A DNA stretch of 64,000 nt from Endozoicomonas montiporae CL-33 (GCF_001583435.1 NZ_CP013251.1:3423215-3487214), one strand, 5' to 3'. Positions 1 through 8,770 are shown, counted from the first letter of the stretch. The notes: generated by a model from the sequence alone, not told the origin. Made by a program: numbers and translations.

Positions 1-35
1 CTGCAGTAAAACACTGAAGTAAAAAACAACCACAA

Positions 36-62
36 AAAAGGGAGGCTAAAAACCTCCCTTTT
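36..62 (-). terminator. Rho-independent terminator of the HU-like gene
   Basis: GGGAGG (40-45) pairs with CCTCCC (53-58) across a short A-rich loop. The stem is extended by A runs on one side and T runs on the other. Read on the minus strand it ends in a T tract just after the stop codon of the HU-like gene. The symmetric A/T flanks would let it work in both directions. Confidence 0.8.
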
Positions 63-81
63 GTTTTGTCCGGATTAACAA

Positions 82-423
82 CTAGGACAGAGCATACTCT
101 TTCAGTTTCTTCAAAGGCCGCACCTTAACCTGAGTGGTGGCAGGCTTGGCCGGCACATCCATCAGTTCACCGGGACGGAAAGGATTGGGAACGCCTTTGC
201 GGGCTTTCTGGGCGGGTTTTTTCTTGGTAACAATCTTTAACAGACCCGGAAGCGTAAACTCCCCACACCCCCGCTTTTTAATATGACGCTCAACGAGATG
301 ACTGAGTTCATCAAAAACAGCCCCAACCTCCTTCTTGGTTAGCCCTGTATTATCAGCAATTTCAGAAATGATCTGGGTTTTGCTGTATCGATCCTTGATA
401 GCTGCAGCTTTTTTACCTGCCAT
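82..423 (-). CDS. HU-family histone-like DNA-binding protein
   Basis: A 113-residue basic protein that should bind DNA as a dimer and help organise the nucleoid. The HU/IHF fold is visible from about residue 13: a helical part (T-K-T-Q-I-I-S-E-I-A, then T-G-L-T-K-K-E-V), then the beta-arm part with G-E-F-T-L-P-G-L and N-P-F-R-P-G-E, then a basic tail. It is longer than classical HU (about 90 residues) because of an N-terminal lysine/alanine lead and a C-terminal extension ending K-K-L-K-E-Y. It matches a distinct HU-like subfamily rather than HupA or HupB. The start at 423 is preferred over the longer in-frame start at 468 because AGGAG lies 8 bases upstream. It appears monocistronic. Confidence 0.88.
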   Translation of the reverse strand: MAGKKAAAIKDRYSKTQIISEIADNTGLTKKEVGAVFDELSHLVERHIKKRGCGEFTLPGLLKIVTKKKPAQKARKGVPNPFRPGELMDVPAKPATTQVKVRPLKKLKEYALS

Positions 424-1028
424 GCTGTTATTCTCCTGATGGTTATCCCTGTACAAACACTGCAGCACTCCACTGCAGTTAATTATCTGCCACTACACCA
501 GGCTGATGTGATGCTGAGGAGAACCAAAACGCCTGTAAACAGTTATTCAGATCACCCCTCACTTTCTCTCTTCCTTTCTCTGAAAGCCTTATATACCAGT
601 GTTTTTGCAGCTTTCAGGACATCTAAATCCACTATACCAACAGTATTTTTTATCTGCGAGCATTTTTTCAACAATTATTGATGACTCAAACTAAGACCTG
701 CCAAGGCGTACAAAGGCATTGAGGTCAAAAACGTATCAGGTTACATTAACGAAAAAAGATGTAATAATTTGCCTTTAACTCAGGCTTTTTATGTTCTCTT
801 ATTAATCAGGGGAACACACTGGAATAAAGCCTGATTGCCATTCAGGCTGATTAAAAAATAAGTACGTTGTTTTGCAGCATGAACAACCTGTTATCTGAAA
901 CCCGCTTTTATTATTAACGGGTGTTTTTCCATACAGGCTCTGTTCAGACATTTTCAGTCTTTAACTATAACAACCTACAGGCGGATTCATGAGCTTTGTC
1001 ACCCGCCTGATATAAAAAGGGAACGGTC
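424..1028. other. Intergenic region between divergent HU-like and cold-shock fusion genes
   Basis: About 600 bases with no convincing gene. The stretch next to 424 must hold the HU promoter and that next to 1028 the promoter and leader of the fusion gene. A small imperfect hairpin (AGCCTGA at 828-834 with TCAGGCT at 842-848) is flanked by AT-rich sequence and could be a weak terminator. An 80-codon open frame at 439-681 has no recognisable features and is taken as spurious. Confidence 0.5.
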
Positions 1029-1628
1029 TTGAAACATCTCAAATTTATTCATGCCCTGACAGGGCTGCTAGGACTGATGGTTCTGGTGATCGATGGCCGA
1101 CTCGTGGCCGCCGCCATGCACCAGACTCTGCCAGCCTCAACACCGGTATTTCTGTTACTGATTGCAACCCTCGTTCATTTTTGTCTGGGAAGTTATCTGA
1201 ACGTTTGCCGGTGCAAACTGAAGTATATCCAGTGTCTATCAGCAGCCATTCTAATGGCTGCCTCGGTTCTGCCCGCACTGGCTATTTACGGGCAAACCCT
1301 GGTGACCATGCCTGCCATTATTATGCTGGTGTGCGTGGGCGTTGCACTGCATGTACTGATCAACCTGAAGTCTTTTAACCCGATTACTCCGGTTGAATAC
1401 AGTGATGATTCTGATCGGGAAACCGGTACAGTAAAATGGTTTAACGTTACCAAAGGTTTTGGGTTTATCACCCGTGATCTGGGAGATGACGTGTTTGTTC
1501 ACTACCGCGCTATTCGCGGTGAAGGACACCGCACCCTGTCTGAAGGACAGCGGGTCGAATTTGTTGTTGTTGAGAAGGATAAAGGCTTGCAGGCAGAGGA
1601 TGTCATTGCAGCCAGAAAGGGTCGTTAA
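1029..1628 (+). CDS. Membrane protein with C-terminal cold-shock domain
   Basis: A 199-residue fusion. Residues 1-120 hold about four hydrophobic segments of an inner-membrane domain. Residues 131-199 form a cold-shock (OB-fold) domain with the start G-T-V-K-W-F-N, RNP1-like K-G-F-G-F-I and RNP2-like D-V-F-V-H-Y. Known cold-shock domains bind single-stranded RNA or DNA; here the domain would be tethered to the cytoplasmic face of the membrane. The start is TTG at 1029, with AAGGGA about seven bases upstream. A strong terminator follows, so the gene appears to stand alone. The membrane part resembles no family I can name. Membrane-linked cold-shock proteins exist in other proteobacteria (some DUF1294 proteins carry the domain at the N-terminus), but the order here is reversed. 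Confidence 0.8.
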   Translation: MKHLKFIHALTGLLGLMVLVIDGRLVAAAMHQTLPASTPVFLLLIATLVHFCLGSYLNVCRCKLKYIQCLSAAILMAASVLPALAIYGQTLVTMPAIIMLVCVGVALHVLINLKSFNPITPVEYSDDSDRETGTVKWFNVTKGFGFITRDLGDDVFVHYRAIRGEGHRTLSEGQRVEFVVVEKDKGLQAEDVIAARKGR

Positions 1629-1655
1629 CGATCAGTAATGCCATCGTTTTTCCAT

Positions 1656-1689
1656 AAAAAAACACCGGATTCAATCCGGTGTTTTTTTA
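1656..1689. terminator. Bidirectional rho-independent terminator
   Basis: AACACCGGATT pairs with AATCCGGTGTT, with an A run before and a T run after. It sits between the convergent cold-shock fusion gene (plus) and slyX (minus) and can serve both. Confidence 0.9.
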
Positions 1690-1717
1690 TGGTTAATCCA
1701 GCATTTAATACTGAGGG

Positions 1718-1921
1718 TTAATAGTGAGGTGGTGGTGCATCGTCAGAATCACCTTCCACATCACCCGCAACCACTTCCTGCATCTGCTTCTTCAACTGCT
1801 GAACCTGCAGCTTCAGCTGATCAATTTCCTGTTGCTGACGAGTCACTACATCATTCAGTTGAGCAACGGTATCTTCCTGAAAGCTCATCTGGGTCTGCAG
1901 CTCAATTAACTCTTCTTTCAT
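1718..1921 (-). CDS. slyX: SlyX family protein
   Basis: A 67-residue protein that is almost entirely a coiled coil. It has heptad-like leucine/glutamine repeats (about residues 5-50), then an acidic stretch and the C-terminal P-P-P-H-Y, which is typical of SlyX. The molecular function of SlyX is not established. It lies 26 bases downstream of the HIT protein gene on the same strand, so the two probably form an operon divergent from proS, an arrangement also seen in pseudomonads. Confidence 0.9.
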   Translation of the reverse strand: MKEELIELQTQMSFQEDTVAQLNDVVTRQQQEIDQLKLQVQQLKKQMQEVVAGDVEGDSDDAPPPHY

Positions 1922-1947
1922 GACTAGCTCCCGGTTCAGACAAATGT

Positions 1948-2364
1948 TTAACCAAACCGATCAAACAGAGGCTGAAACTTTTCACGCATTTCAGCCAGCT
2001 CATCGTCGGAGTATGCCTGAGCTGGCACCTTACCCCATACAGGCTCTGGCCACGCCGCATCATTCTGCTGACGAACCACATGATGAATGTGCAGTTGTCG
2101 CACCTTGTTACCCAGCGCCGCTACATTCATTTTGTCCGCTTCAAACAAATCATTCATGTAGCGGGACAGAATTCCGGACTCAAGAGCCACCTGAATCTGC
2201 AGTTCATCCACCAGCTGAAACAGTTCCTCGATCTCGGTCACACGAGGCACCAGAATGCACCATGGATAAGAAGAGTCATTCATCAGCAAAACACGGCACA
2301 ATGGCAGATCACCCAGCACTACGCAGTCTTTTTCCAGTTGAGGGTTCAACGGAAATTCTTCCAT
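1948..2364 (-). CDS. HIT domain protein
   Basis: A 138-residue histidine-triad protein, likely a nucleotide hydrolase or transferase acting on dinucleotide polyphosphates or similar nucleotides. The signature Q-L-H-I-H-H-V-V-R, followed by D-A-A-W-P-E-P-V-W-G, matches the short proteobacterial HIT subfamily in which the triad is written H-x-H-H. The N-terminal part (L-C-R-V-L-L-M-N-D and W-C-I-L-V-P-R) is also characteristic. An upstream in-frame start at 2397 exists, but the start at 2364 has GGAG seven bases ahead and gives the usual family N-terminus. It is the first gene of a probable HIT-slyX operon. Confidence 0.88.
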   Translation of the reverse strand: MEEFPLNPQLEKDCVVLGDLPLCRVLLMNDSSYPWCILVPRVTEIEELFQLVDELQIQVALESGILSRYMNDLFEADKMNVAALGNKVRQLHIHHVVRQQNDAAWPEPVWGKVPAQAYSDDELAEMREKFQPLFDRFG

Positions 2365-2558
2365 TTCAGGCTCCGAAGTCAGTACAAACCGGCACACTAT
2401 ATCTGACCTGTTGCTGACTGCAAACCATCTTCATGCAGGTAAAGATGAAAAATACGTCGGCAGACCGTAAAATACCGCTTTTTGAATATCGATGGCCTGT
2501 TCAGCTTTTACGCTGAACCCACTGAATCAGGTCGTCGTTAAAGAGGATATCCGCACTC

Positions 2559-4274
2559 ATGCGCACAAGTCAGTCCTTGATGTCCACCCTCAAGGAAACG
2601 CCCTCCGATGCTGTCGTTATCAGCCACCAGCTGATGCTGCGAGCAGGAATGATCCGTAAACTGGCCTCCGGTTTGTACACCTGGATGCCAATGGGTCTGA
2701 AAGTACTTCGCAAAGTTGAACAGATCGTTCGCGAAGAAATGGATCGTGCCGGTGCCCAGGAAGTACTGATGCCCGCGGTTCAGCCTGCTGAGCTTTGGCA
2801 GGAAACGGGTCGCTGGGAGCAATACGGTGCAGAACTGCTCCGCCTGAAAGACCGCCACCAGCGTGATTTCGTGATTGGCCCGACGCACGAAGAAGTCATC
2901 ACCGATCTGGTGCGTGACGAAATCAGCAGTTACAAGCAGTTGCCTACCAACCTGTATCAGGTTCAGACCAAGTTCCGTGACGAAATCCGTCCTCGTTTCG
3001 GCCTGATGCGTGGTCGTGAATTCATCATGAAAGACGCTTACTCCTTCCACAAGGATCAGGCATGCCTGAGTGCTGAATACCAGAACATGCACGACACCTA
3101 TTTCCGCATCTTCGAGCGACTGGGTCTCAACTTCCGTGCGGTAGAAGCAGACACCGGTTCTATTGGCGGTAATGCTTCCCACGAAATTCATGTACTGGCC
3201 GATTCCGGTGAAGATGCCATTGTCTTCAGTAACCAGAGCGATTACGCCGCCAATATTGAAAAAGCCGAAGCCGTTGCGCCTGCACACGAACGAGCTGAAC
3301 CCACAGCAGAAATGGCATTGGTGAACACGCCCGATGCGAAAACCATCGCTGCCCTGGTGGAACAGTTCAATCTGCCGATCGAAAAAACCGTCAAGACCCT
3401 GATCGTTGCCGCCAGCGAAGAGTCCGAAGCAGACTTCGTTGCCCTGATGGTTCGTGGTGACCATGAACTGAACGAGATCAAGGCCGAGCATCTGCCAGAC
3501 GTCGCCGAACCTCTGCGCTTTGCGACTGAAGACGAAATCAAAGCCATCATGGGCGCAGGACCTGGCTCTCTGGGTCCGGTTGGCATCAAAATTCCTTGCA
3601 TCGTTGACCGTACAGTCGCTGTGATGTCTGATTTTGGCGCTGGCGCCAACATCGAAGGCAAGCACCACTTCAACATCAACTGGGAGCGTGATGCCCGGTT
3701 TGATCGCATTGAAGACCTGCGTAACGTCGTAGAAGGCGATGCAAGCCCATGCGGTAACGGCAAGCTGGTCATGAAGCGTGGCATCGAAGTGGGTCATATC
3801 TTCCAGCTCGGCAGCAAATACTCCGAAGCCATGGGCGCGAAGGTTCTGGACGAAAATGGCAAAGCGGTCACTATGCTGATGGGCTGCTATGGTCTCGGTG
3901 TCTCACGTGTTGTGGCTGCTGCCATTGAACAGAACCACGACGATCGCGGCATTATCTGGCCAGAAAGCATTGCGCCTTTCCAGATTGCCATTGTCGGTCT
4001 GAAAATGGAGAAATCTGAAGCCGTTCGCGAAGCCGCCGAAAACCTGTACAGGGAACTGACCGAGGCAGGTTATGATGTACTGCTGGACGACCGCAAAGCC
4101 AGCCCGGGTGTGAAGTTTGCCGACATGGAACTGATTGGTATTCCTCACCGTGTTGTGCTGAGTGATCGCGGGCTGTCCAATGGTCAGGTAGAATACAAGT
4201 ACCGCAGTGCTGCAGACCGGGAAGACGTAGCTCTCAGTGATATCGCTCAAATGCTCAAAGACAGACTGGGTTAA
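2559..4274 (+). CDS. proS: Prolyl-tRNA synthetase, bacterial type
   Basis: The 571-residue cytoplasmic enzyme charges tRNA-Pro with proline. The class II core is complete: motif 2 around residues 135-160 ([13 protein letters not shown] and M-K-D-A-Y-S-F-H) and motif 3 with [10 protein letters not shown] YbaK-like editing insertion (about residues 230-390), which removes mischarged Ala-tRNA-Pro, lies between them, followed by the C-terminal anticodon-binding domain. Length is normal for the family. It is divergent from HIT-slyX. Its stop codon lies only a few bases before the relic of a lytic-transglycosylase gene. Confidence 0.98.
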   Translation: MRTSQSLMSTLKETPSDAVVISHQLMLRAGMIRKLASGLYTWMPMGLKVLRKVEQIVREEMDRAGAQEVLMPAVQPAELWQETGRWEQYGAELLRLKDRHQRDFVIGPTHEEVITDLVRDEISSYKQLPTNLYQVQTKFRDEIRPRFGLMRGREFIMKDAYSFHKDQACLSAEYQNMHDTYFRIFERLGLNFRAVEADTGSIGGNASHEIHVLADSGEDAIVFSNQSDYAANIEKAEAVAPAHERAEPTAEMALVNTPDAKTIAALVEQFNLPIEKTVKTLIVAASEESEADFVALMVRGDHELNEIKAEHLPDVAEPLRFATEDEIKAIMGAGPGSLGPVGIKIPCIVDRTVAVMSDFGAGANIEGKHHFNINWERDARFDRIEDLRNVVEGDASPCGNGKLVMKRGIEVGHIFQLGSKYSEAMGAKVLDENGKAVTMLMGCYGLGVSRVVAAAIEQNHDDRGIIWPESIAPFQIAIVGLKMEKSEAVREAAENLYRELTEAGYDVLLDDRKASPGVKFADMELIGIPHRVVLSDRGLSNGQVEYKYRSAADREDVALSDIAQMLKDRLG

Positions 4275-4278
4275 AAAA

Positions 4279-4479
4279 ACCCTCAAAAGAAGTCTGCTGA
4301 TCGTTGCCCTGCTGCCACCGGCTTTTGCCGGAGGCCAGCAGGAGCAATGCTTATTACCTGTTCAGTCGCAGACGAATCTCCAATCTGACAACCTCTTCGA
4401 AGCTAAAGTCTGGCCAGCAATAGATTCAGGTCCAAAAGACCTTAACCAGAATCATAAGAAGAGGTTAATCTCCACATGA
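4279..4479 (+). pseudogene. Degraded N-terminal copy of the downstream lytic transglycosylase
   Basis: Directly after proS an open frame encodes R-S-L-L-I-V-A-L-L-P-P-A-F-A-G-G-Q-Q, then Q-T-N-L-Q and L-F-E-A-K-V-W. This aligns over some 65 residues with the start of the transglycosylase at 5235 (R-N-L-L-I-I-A-F-L-L-P-A-W-A-G-A-Q-Q, Q-T-N-L-H, R-F-E-A-E-V-W). It includes the signal peptide region but no catalytic domain. The frame ends inside the start of the epimerase-like gene. I read it as the remnant of a duplicated or interrupted copy. It has no convincing start of its own and probably makes nothing. Confidence 0.65.
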
Positions 4480-5180
4480 CAAAAAAAACAATCTGCATAA
4501 CGGGCTACAAAGGCAGTATTGGACAAGTGCTGACAGCAGGCTTAAAAGACAACTATCAATTAGTTCTGATCGATTTACCTGAAACAAACATCATCGACTA
4601 CGAGGCATTTAAAAATGCGTTAAAGCCTCAGAATATCTTTGCCATTCTTCATCTGGCATGGAACTGTAAAGTCGAAAACTTTTCCAGCTCAGACAGTGAC
4701 CCCAACAATGTAGTCATGGCTAATCACGTTTATCAGGCAGCATTAGACCTGAACATCCCAAAAGTGATTATGGCCAGCTCCGTTCACACTCACGATGTCT
4801 ATAAAATAATCAATGAAAAACTGGACGTTGTCATTGACTTAAACACACCACCAAACCCTGTCTCCCCATACGGGCAAAGTAAATTACAAATAGAAAGAAC
4901 AGGGAAAAACATGTCAAAAAAAGGCATTCAGGTGGTTTGCATCCGGTTTGGCGGCGTCTGCCCAAAAGAAAGCTACTGGTCAGACATCCCTTATCTGGGT
5001 CTGTCACACCCTGACTGTGTAAACCTGGTCGATTTATGCATACAATCAACAATAAGAAATAATTACATGATTATTTATGGAGTCTCTAACAATGACAAAG
5101 CCTTCCACGTACTGAACAATGAAATCAACTGGACTCCGGCAGTTAAAGCGACAGATTTTTACAACAACAACCAAAGATAG
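4476..5180 (+). CDS. NAD-dependent epimerase/dehydratase-like (extended SDR) protein
   Basis: A 234-residue protein with a Rossmann nucleotide-binding start (I-T-G-Y-K-G-S-I-G, residues 8-16) and the short-chain dehydrogenase catalytic pair Y-x-x-x-K in S-P-Y-G-Q-S-K. The S-S-V-H segment supplies the usual active-site serine region. The family acts mainly on nucleotide sugars; the substrate here cannot be told. It is shorter than typical sugar-nucleotide epimerases (about 310 residues), ending soon after the catalytic half. Base composition is visibly more AT-rich than proS or the following gene, and the gene sits between a partial and a full copy of a transglycosylase gene. Both points suggest acquisition by transfer. 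Confidence 0.75.
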   Translation: MTKKTICITGYKGSIGQVLTAGLKDNYQLVLIDLPETNIIDYEAFKNALKPQNIFAILHLAWNCKVENFSSSDSDPNNVVMANHVYQAALDLNIPKVIMASSVHTHDVYKIINEKLDVVIDLNTPPNPVSPYGQSKLQIERTGKNMSKKGIQVVCIRFGGVCPKESYWSDIPYLGLSHPDCVNLVDLCIQSTIRNNYMIIYGVSNNDKAFHVLNNEINWTPAVKATDFYNNNQR

Positions 5181-5234
5181 CACATCGTTAAAAACTGCCG
5201 TTCAGAGTTTACAAACACAAGGACGTAATTTTCA

Positions 5235-5849
5235 GTGAAACCAGTCAGTTATACGAAAAATAAGCAAAACCCAAATTGGGTTCTATACATTCTTTGCAGA
5301 AACCTGCTCATCATTGCATTTCTGCTACCAGCTTGGGCCGGGGCACAACAACCGAACAATTCACTGTTTCTCCAGTCATTGCAGACAAACCTTCATCCGG
5401 CTAACCGTTTGACCGACCGTTTCGAGGCAGAAGTCTGGCTGATGGACATGTCTCAGCGCATGAAGCTTTTTATCGCAGATCCTCAGAAACGAATTCAACT
5501 GTTACAAATGGTACACAGGGAAGCATCCCATGCAAAATTACCCCCTGAACTGGTTCTGGCACTGATTCAGACAGAGTCTTCTTTTGACCGTTTTGCTGTA
5601 TCGTCTGCCGGTGCCCAGGGGCTTATGCAGATTATGCCATTCTGGAAAGATGTGATTGGCCAACCGGATGACAACTTAATCGATATTAAAACCAACCTTC
5701 GCTACGGCAGCACCATTCTTAACCGTTACCTTGAGCGTGAATCCGGAAACCTGACCCGGGCTCTGGCGCGCTACAATGGCAGTCTTGGTCAAACTTGGTA
5801 CCCGGAACGAGTGTTCGAAAACTGGCACAGACACTGGCGCAATGATTAA
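5235..5849 (+). CDS. Lytic transglycosylase, SLT-domain, secreted
   Basis: A 204-residue periplasmic or outer-membrane enzyme expected to cleave peptidoglycan glycan strands with formation of 1,6-anhydro ends. An N-terminal hydrophobic signal (about residues 16-37, ending A-G-A-Q) is followed by a short linker and the SLT domain. The catalytic glutamate lies in A-L-I-Q-T-E-S-S-F, followed by S-A-G-A-Q-G-L-M-Q-I-M-P. A later motif, A-R-Y-N-G-S-L-G, matches the family A-Y-N-x-G signature. The start is GTG at 5235 with AAGGA upstream at a rather long distance. A degraded relative of its first 65 codons lies before the epimerase-like gene. Confidence 0.88.
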   Translation: MKPVSYTKNKQNPNWVLYILCRNLLIIAFLLPAWAGAQQPNNSLFLQSLQTNLHPANRLTDRFEAEVWLMDMSQRMKLFIADPQKRIQLLQMVHREASHAKLPPELVLALIQTESSFDRFAVSSAGAQGLMQIMPFWKDVIGQPDDNLIDIKTNLRYGSTILNRYLERESGNLTRALARYNGSLGQTWYPERVFENWHRHWRND

Positions 5850-6140
5850 AGCCGGAAGGTGGGGTGGGCCTTCAATTCTCCGCTTCAAAAATAAGCACTT
5901 ATATACCAACCGATCTATATTCTTAACATGCAAATTTTTTGGAGTTTAATGCGTGTTTCCTTTTAAGACACTGATGAAGAAGCAATCATGGGGGTATGAC
6001 ATTCTAATGCTACTTATATCCCCGCTAATCTGCAGCGCAGAAGAGTTTATTTATGAGCCTTCAGATATTGCAGCAATATTCAAGGCACACAAAGCCAGTG
6101 GTACCCTTGTATTATCGTCTTTCGACAAAGACAAAACCTA

Positions 6141-7266
6141 TTGACGTGAGCCAAAACTTTCCGAGTAAGTTTCCGGTATAAATTGCGCCTCTGTTTTTGA
6201 GGCGTATATGAGCAAAATCGACGGTCGTAAAATCCCACATCAAGTTCGTGAATCCATCCGCATGCAAGCCGTTAAACAATGGCTTGACGGCATTTCCGTT
6301 CCTGAGCTATCTGAACTTCACGCAACACATCTGTCTTGCGTGTATCTCTGGGTGAATCGCTATAAGGAAGGCGGTTTTGACGCTTTAAAGACTCGTCCAA
6401 TTCATGGTCGCCCACCCAAGCTGAATATTGATCAACAAGAGCAGCTCACTCAGATTATTTCACTAAAAAATCCAACTGATTTTGGGTTCTACAAAACCAT
6501 GTGGACAAGAGATATTGTCGCTTCAGTCATTAAGACTGAGTTCAATGTATCCATGCACCCTGCCGCTGTTGGGAAGATGTTGCGCCGCTGGGGATTGTCG
6601 CCTCAGCGTCCTGTTCGCAAAGCCTGGCAACAGGATCAAAAAAAGTAGATGAATGGTTAACAGATCGTTACCCGGATATCCGGCAACAAGCTGAAGAAAG
6701 CAATGCCTTGATTTATTTTGCTGATGAATCAAGTGTCCGTTCTGACTATCACAGTGGTACAACCTGGGCTAAAAAAGGCTGCACTCCAATTGTTGAAGCA
6801 ACAGGAGCACGCTTCAGTATTAACATGATTTCAGCGGTTAGCGCTGAAGGAACTATGCGGTATATGACGATCCCCGGACGCTTTAACACTGATGTGTTTA
6901 TTTGCTTTTTAAAGCAGCTGGTTACTTCTCATGACCGCCCCATCATTGTTGTTACTGATGGCCACCCGGCCCATAAGGCAAAAAAGGTGCAAAAATATAT
7001 AGAGCAGGAGCCAAGGCTGCTTGGAGTTCATATTCTGCCAGCTTACTCACCTGAGCTAAACCCGGATGAATCGGTCTGGGGTTATCTCAAATCAGGCCAT
7101 CTTGGCAGAATGACGCTGAGAACCAAGGGCCAGTTTCTTCGAGCAGTGCGGACATGCTTGAAATCCCTGCAACGTCTCCCACGAAAAATACAGGGATTTT
7201 TCAGGTCAGAACATACAGCTTATGCATGTTTGGAGACTTTTGTCTGATGGCTTTGGCACACATCAA
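6141..7266 (+). mobile_element. IS630-family insertion sequence (copy 1)
   Basis: A complete element of 1126 bases. The left end TTGACGTGAGCCAAA and the inverted right end TTGATGTGTGCCAAA are imperfect inverted repeats. The target dinucleotide TA is duplicated at 6139-6140 and 7267-7268, as expected for IS630. It interrupts the beta-lactamase-like gene. A fragment of the same element type, in opposite orientation, lies at 11155-11291. Confidence 0.93.
6208..7247 (+). CDS. IS630-family transposase made by -1 frameshifting
   Basis: Two overlapping frames encode one DDE transposase. The first (6208-6648) has helix-turn-helix DNA-binding segments (I-S-V-P-E-L-S-E-L-H and R-P-I-H-G-R-P-P-K). The second runs on from about 6645 to 7247 and carries the catalytic residues in Y-F-A-D-E-S-S, V-V-T-D-G-H-P-A-H and N-P-D-E-S-V-W. 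The frames meet at A-AAA-AAG (6639-6645) directly before the first stop codon. That is a classical -1 slippage heptamer, and slipping there continues as V-D-E-W-L-T-D-R. All three acidic residues are intact, so the element may be active. Confidence 0.88.
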
Positions 7267-8002
7267 TATGTATTCAATCGCTCAAGGGCAGAAAAAGAGT
7301 TTGCTCCGGCGTGTACCTTTCAGATTGCCAATGCACTGATTGTTCGGGAAAACAATATAGTAAAAAACCCCGACACCATCATTTGCCACTGGGATGGTAA
7401 AGAAGGTTTCATTCCCCAGTGGAACAAAGACCAGTCTGCCAGAACCGCATTTCACTCTTCTGTGACCTGGTGTTTTCAGGAACTGCAAAACCAGATCGTC
7501 AAACAAATGGGGGCACAAAGCTATTTGCGTGCTATCAATAAGACAAGCTTTTCAAAAGAGCCTATTGACCCGATCAACACTAAGGTTGATCGCTACCTTG
7601 ATCTGGTTTCTCAACATATGCCAACCACGGCACTCAACGAGGTAGATTTCGTTCGCAAGGTCTTTAAAAGGCAGCTGCCGTATGCACCGGACAGTTATGA
7701 CTTTTTAGCGCAACTCATGCTGGAAGAGAGTGGTAAAGATTACAGACTGTACTCAAAAACCGGAGCGCTGTTTGATGACCAATGGCAGGGACACGCCTGG
7801 TACACCGGCTACGTGACAACAAAGGACGACACCTGGTTTTTTTCAACCAATCTTGAAGTCCATTCAAAGGATGATTTAGCCAAAAGAATGTCGATCACCC
7901 GGGAAGCGTTATCGAAAATAGCCTCGGTGCCTTTAAACTCGCTGCCTTTAAAGAAGTAGCTGTAAAAAAATAGCTATACAAGACCATTCTGTAACTACTG
8001 CG

Positions 8003-8030
8003 CTGTTAATAAACGCTTATTAACAGCCTT
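8003..8030. terminator. Bidirectional terminator between convergent genes
   Basis: CTGTTAATAA (8003-8012) pairs perfectly with TTATTAACAG (8017-8026) around a four-base loop, and CCTTTT follows. It separates the end of the beta-lactamase-like gene from the end of the acylphosphatase gene. Confidence 0.7.
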
Positions 8031-8031
8031 T

Positions 8032-8304
8032 TCAACCCGTGGTAAAACTGTCAAATGCCTGCCATGGCTCGTCTGTCACCGCCACTGACTCCACCCGGGC
8101 CATTGGCGGCCCTTCGTGCAGCCAACTTTCCAACTCTGCCAGTGCAGCAGCTTCACCACACATCAGCACCTCAACCCGACCGTCGGCAAGATTTTTAGCC
8201 CAACCCGTAACCCCAAGCTCTTTCGCTTTTTTCTGGGTTGATCCACGGTACCAGACTCCCTGAACCCGACCTTTGACCAGTGCTCGTTTACCAAACTTAC
8301 CCAC
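8032..8304 (-). CDS. acyP: Acylphosphatase
   Basis: A 90-residue enzyme that hydrolyses acyl phosphates such as carbamoyl or acetyl phosphate. The substrate-binding loop V-K-G-R-V-Q-G-V-W-Y-R contains the catalytic arginine, and G-W-A-K-N-L-A-D-G-R-V-E-V contains the catalytic asparagine, both in the standard positions. The start is GTG at 8304, overlapping the end of the thioredoxin-like gene by eight bases, so translation is probably coupled. In pseudomonads an acylphosphatase and a thioredoxin lie close to proS. Here the same pair is still near proS, but separated from it by later arrivals. Confidence 0.95.
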   Translation of the reverse strand: MGKFGKRALVKGRVQGVWYRGSTQKKAKELGVTGWAKNLADGRVEVLMCGEAAALAELESWLHEGPPMARVESVAVTDEPWQAFDSFTTG

Positions 8305-8770
8305 CCACTGTCACCTTTTTCTGCTGCTTGCGAATGACCTGCTCAATCGTATTCTGTGTCTGAGGTCCATACAAGGTTTCAACCAGTTGCCCTTGTGGGT
8401 TGATAATAAAAGTGGCAGGTAAAACCTGAGGTGTCTGGGTTTTAAGGTTATCAATTGGACTGCTTGTTACTACTGGAAAACCAATAGCCAGTTTGGCGAT
8501 TTTATTATCCAGCTCTGCGCCCTGACTGTTGTCAAAATCATAACCCAACACCCTGATGGCATCTGACTGGTAAACAGCATTCAGCTCCGGAATTTCTTCC
8601 CGGCAGGGATCACACCAGTCTGCCCAGATATTCAGTGCCAGCCAGCGCCCCTGATCATCGTTCAGATTAACGCCTTTTCCCGAACTGTCGGTAAATTCAG
8701 ATTGGCTACAAGCTGACAACATGGCTGCCAGAACCAATCCCATGACCGGGTAAGAGATAAACCTGCGCAT
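8297..8770 (-). CDS. TlpA-like thioredoxin-fold lipoprotein
   Basis: A 157-residue protein with a lipoprotein signal (lipobox L-S-A-C near residues 18-21) and a thioredoxin-like domain with the redox motif W-C-D-P-C. A cis-proline is seen in V-L-P-A-T-F-I-I-N. It should act as a periplasm-facing, membrane-anchored thiol reductase or oxidoreductase of the TlpA/ResA type; the partner protein is unknown. It is the upstream gene of a two-gene unit with acylphosphatase. Its own upstream region (8771-8905) is all that separates it from an IS200-like fragment, so its promoter must lie in that short stretch. Confidence 0.88.
   Translation of the reverse strand: MRRFISYPVMGLVLAAMLSACSQSEFTDSSGKGVNLNDDQGRWLALNIWADWCDPCREEIPELNAVYQSDAIRVLGYDFDNSQGAELDNKIAKLAIGFPVVTSSPIDNLKTQTPQVLPATFIINPQGQLVETLYGPQTQNTIEQVIRKQQKKVTVGG

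Larger units (their letters stand above)
5953..7959 (+). pseudogene. Class D beta-lactamase-like protein, split by IS630
   Basis: Two pieces (5953-6140 and 7269-7959) join exactly at the TA duplicated by the IS. Removing the IS and one TA restores a 292-residue frame reading D-K-D-K-T-Y-V-F-N-R across the junction. The product has a signal peptide (cleavage near I-C-S-A-E) and a penicillin-binding/OXA-type fold. The K-T-G motif (residues 226-228) and an S-x-V motif (126-128) are present. However, the active-site tetrad S-T-F-K is C-T-F-Q (78-81) and the Y-G-N motif appears as S-F-S-K. The nucleophile serine and the carboxylated lysine are therefore both missing, so hydrolysis of beta-lactams is unlikely even in the unbroken form. 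The start is GTG at 5953 with GGAG eight bases upstream. Confidence 0.85.

Noticed and set aside
439..681. 80-codon plus-strand frame next to the HU-like gene
   Set aside because: No ribosome-binding site or motifs, low-complexity composition, and it overlaps the HU promoter region.
2538..3797. 419-codon minus-strand frame opposite proS
   Set aside because: Shadow of proS; the plus-strand protein is unmistakable and the antisense product has no family features.
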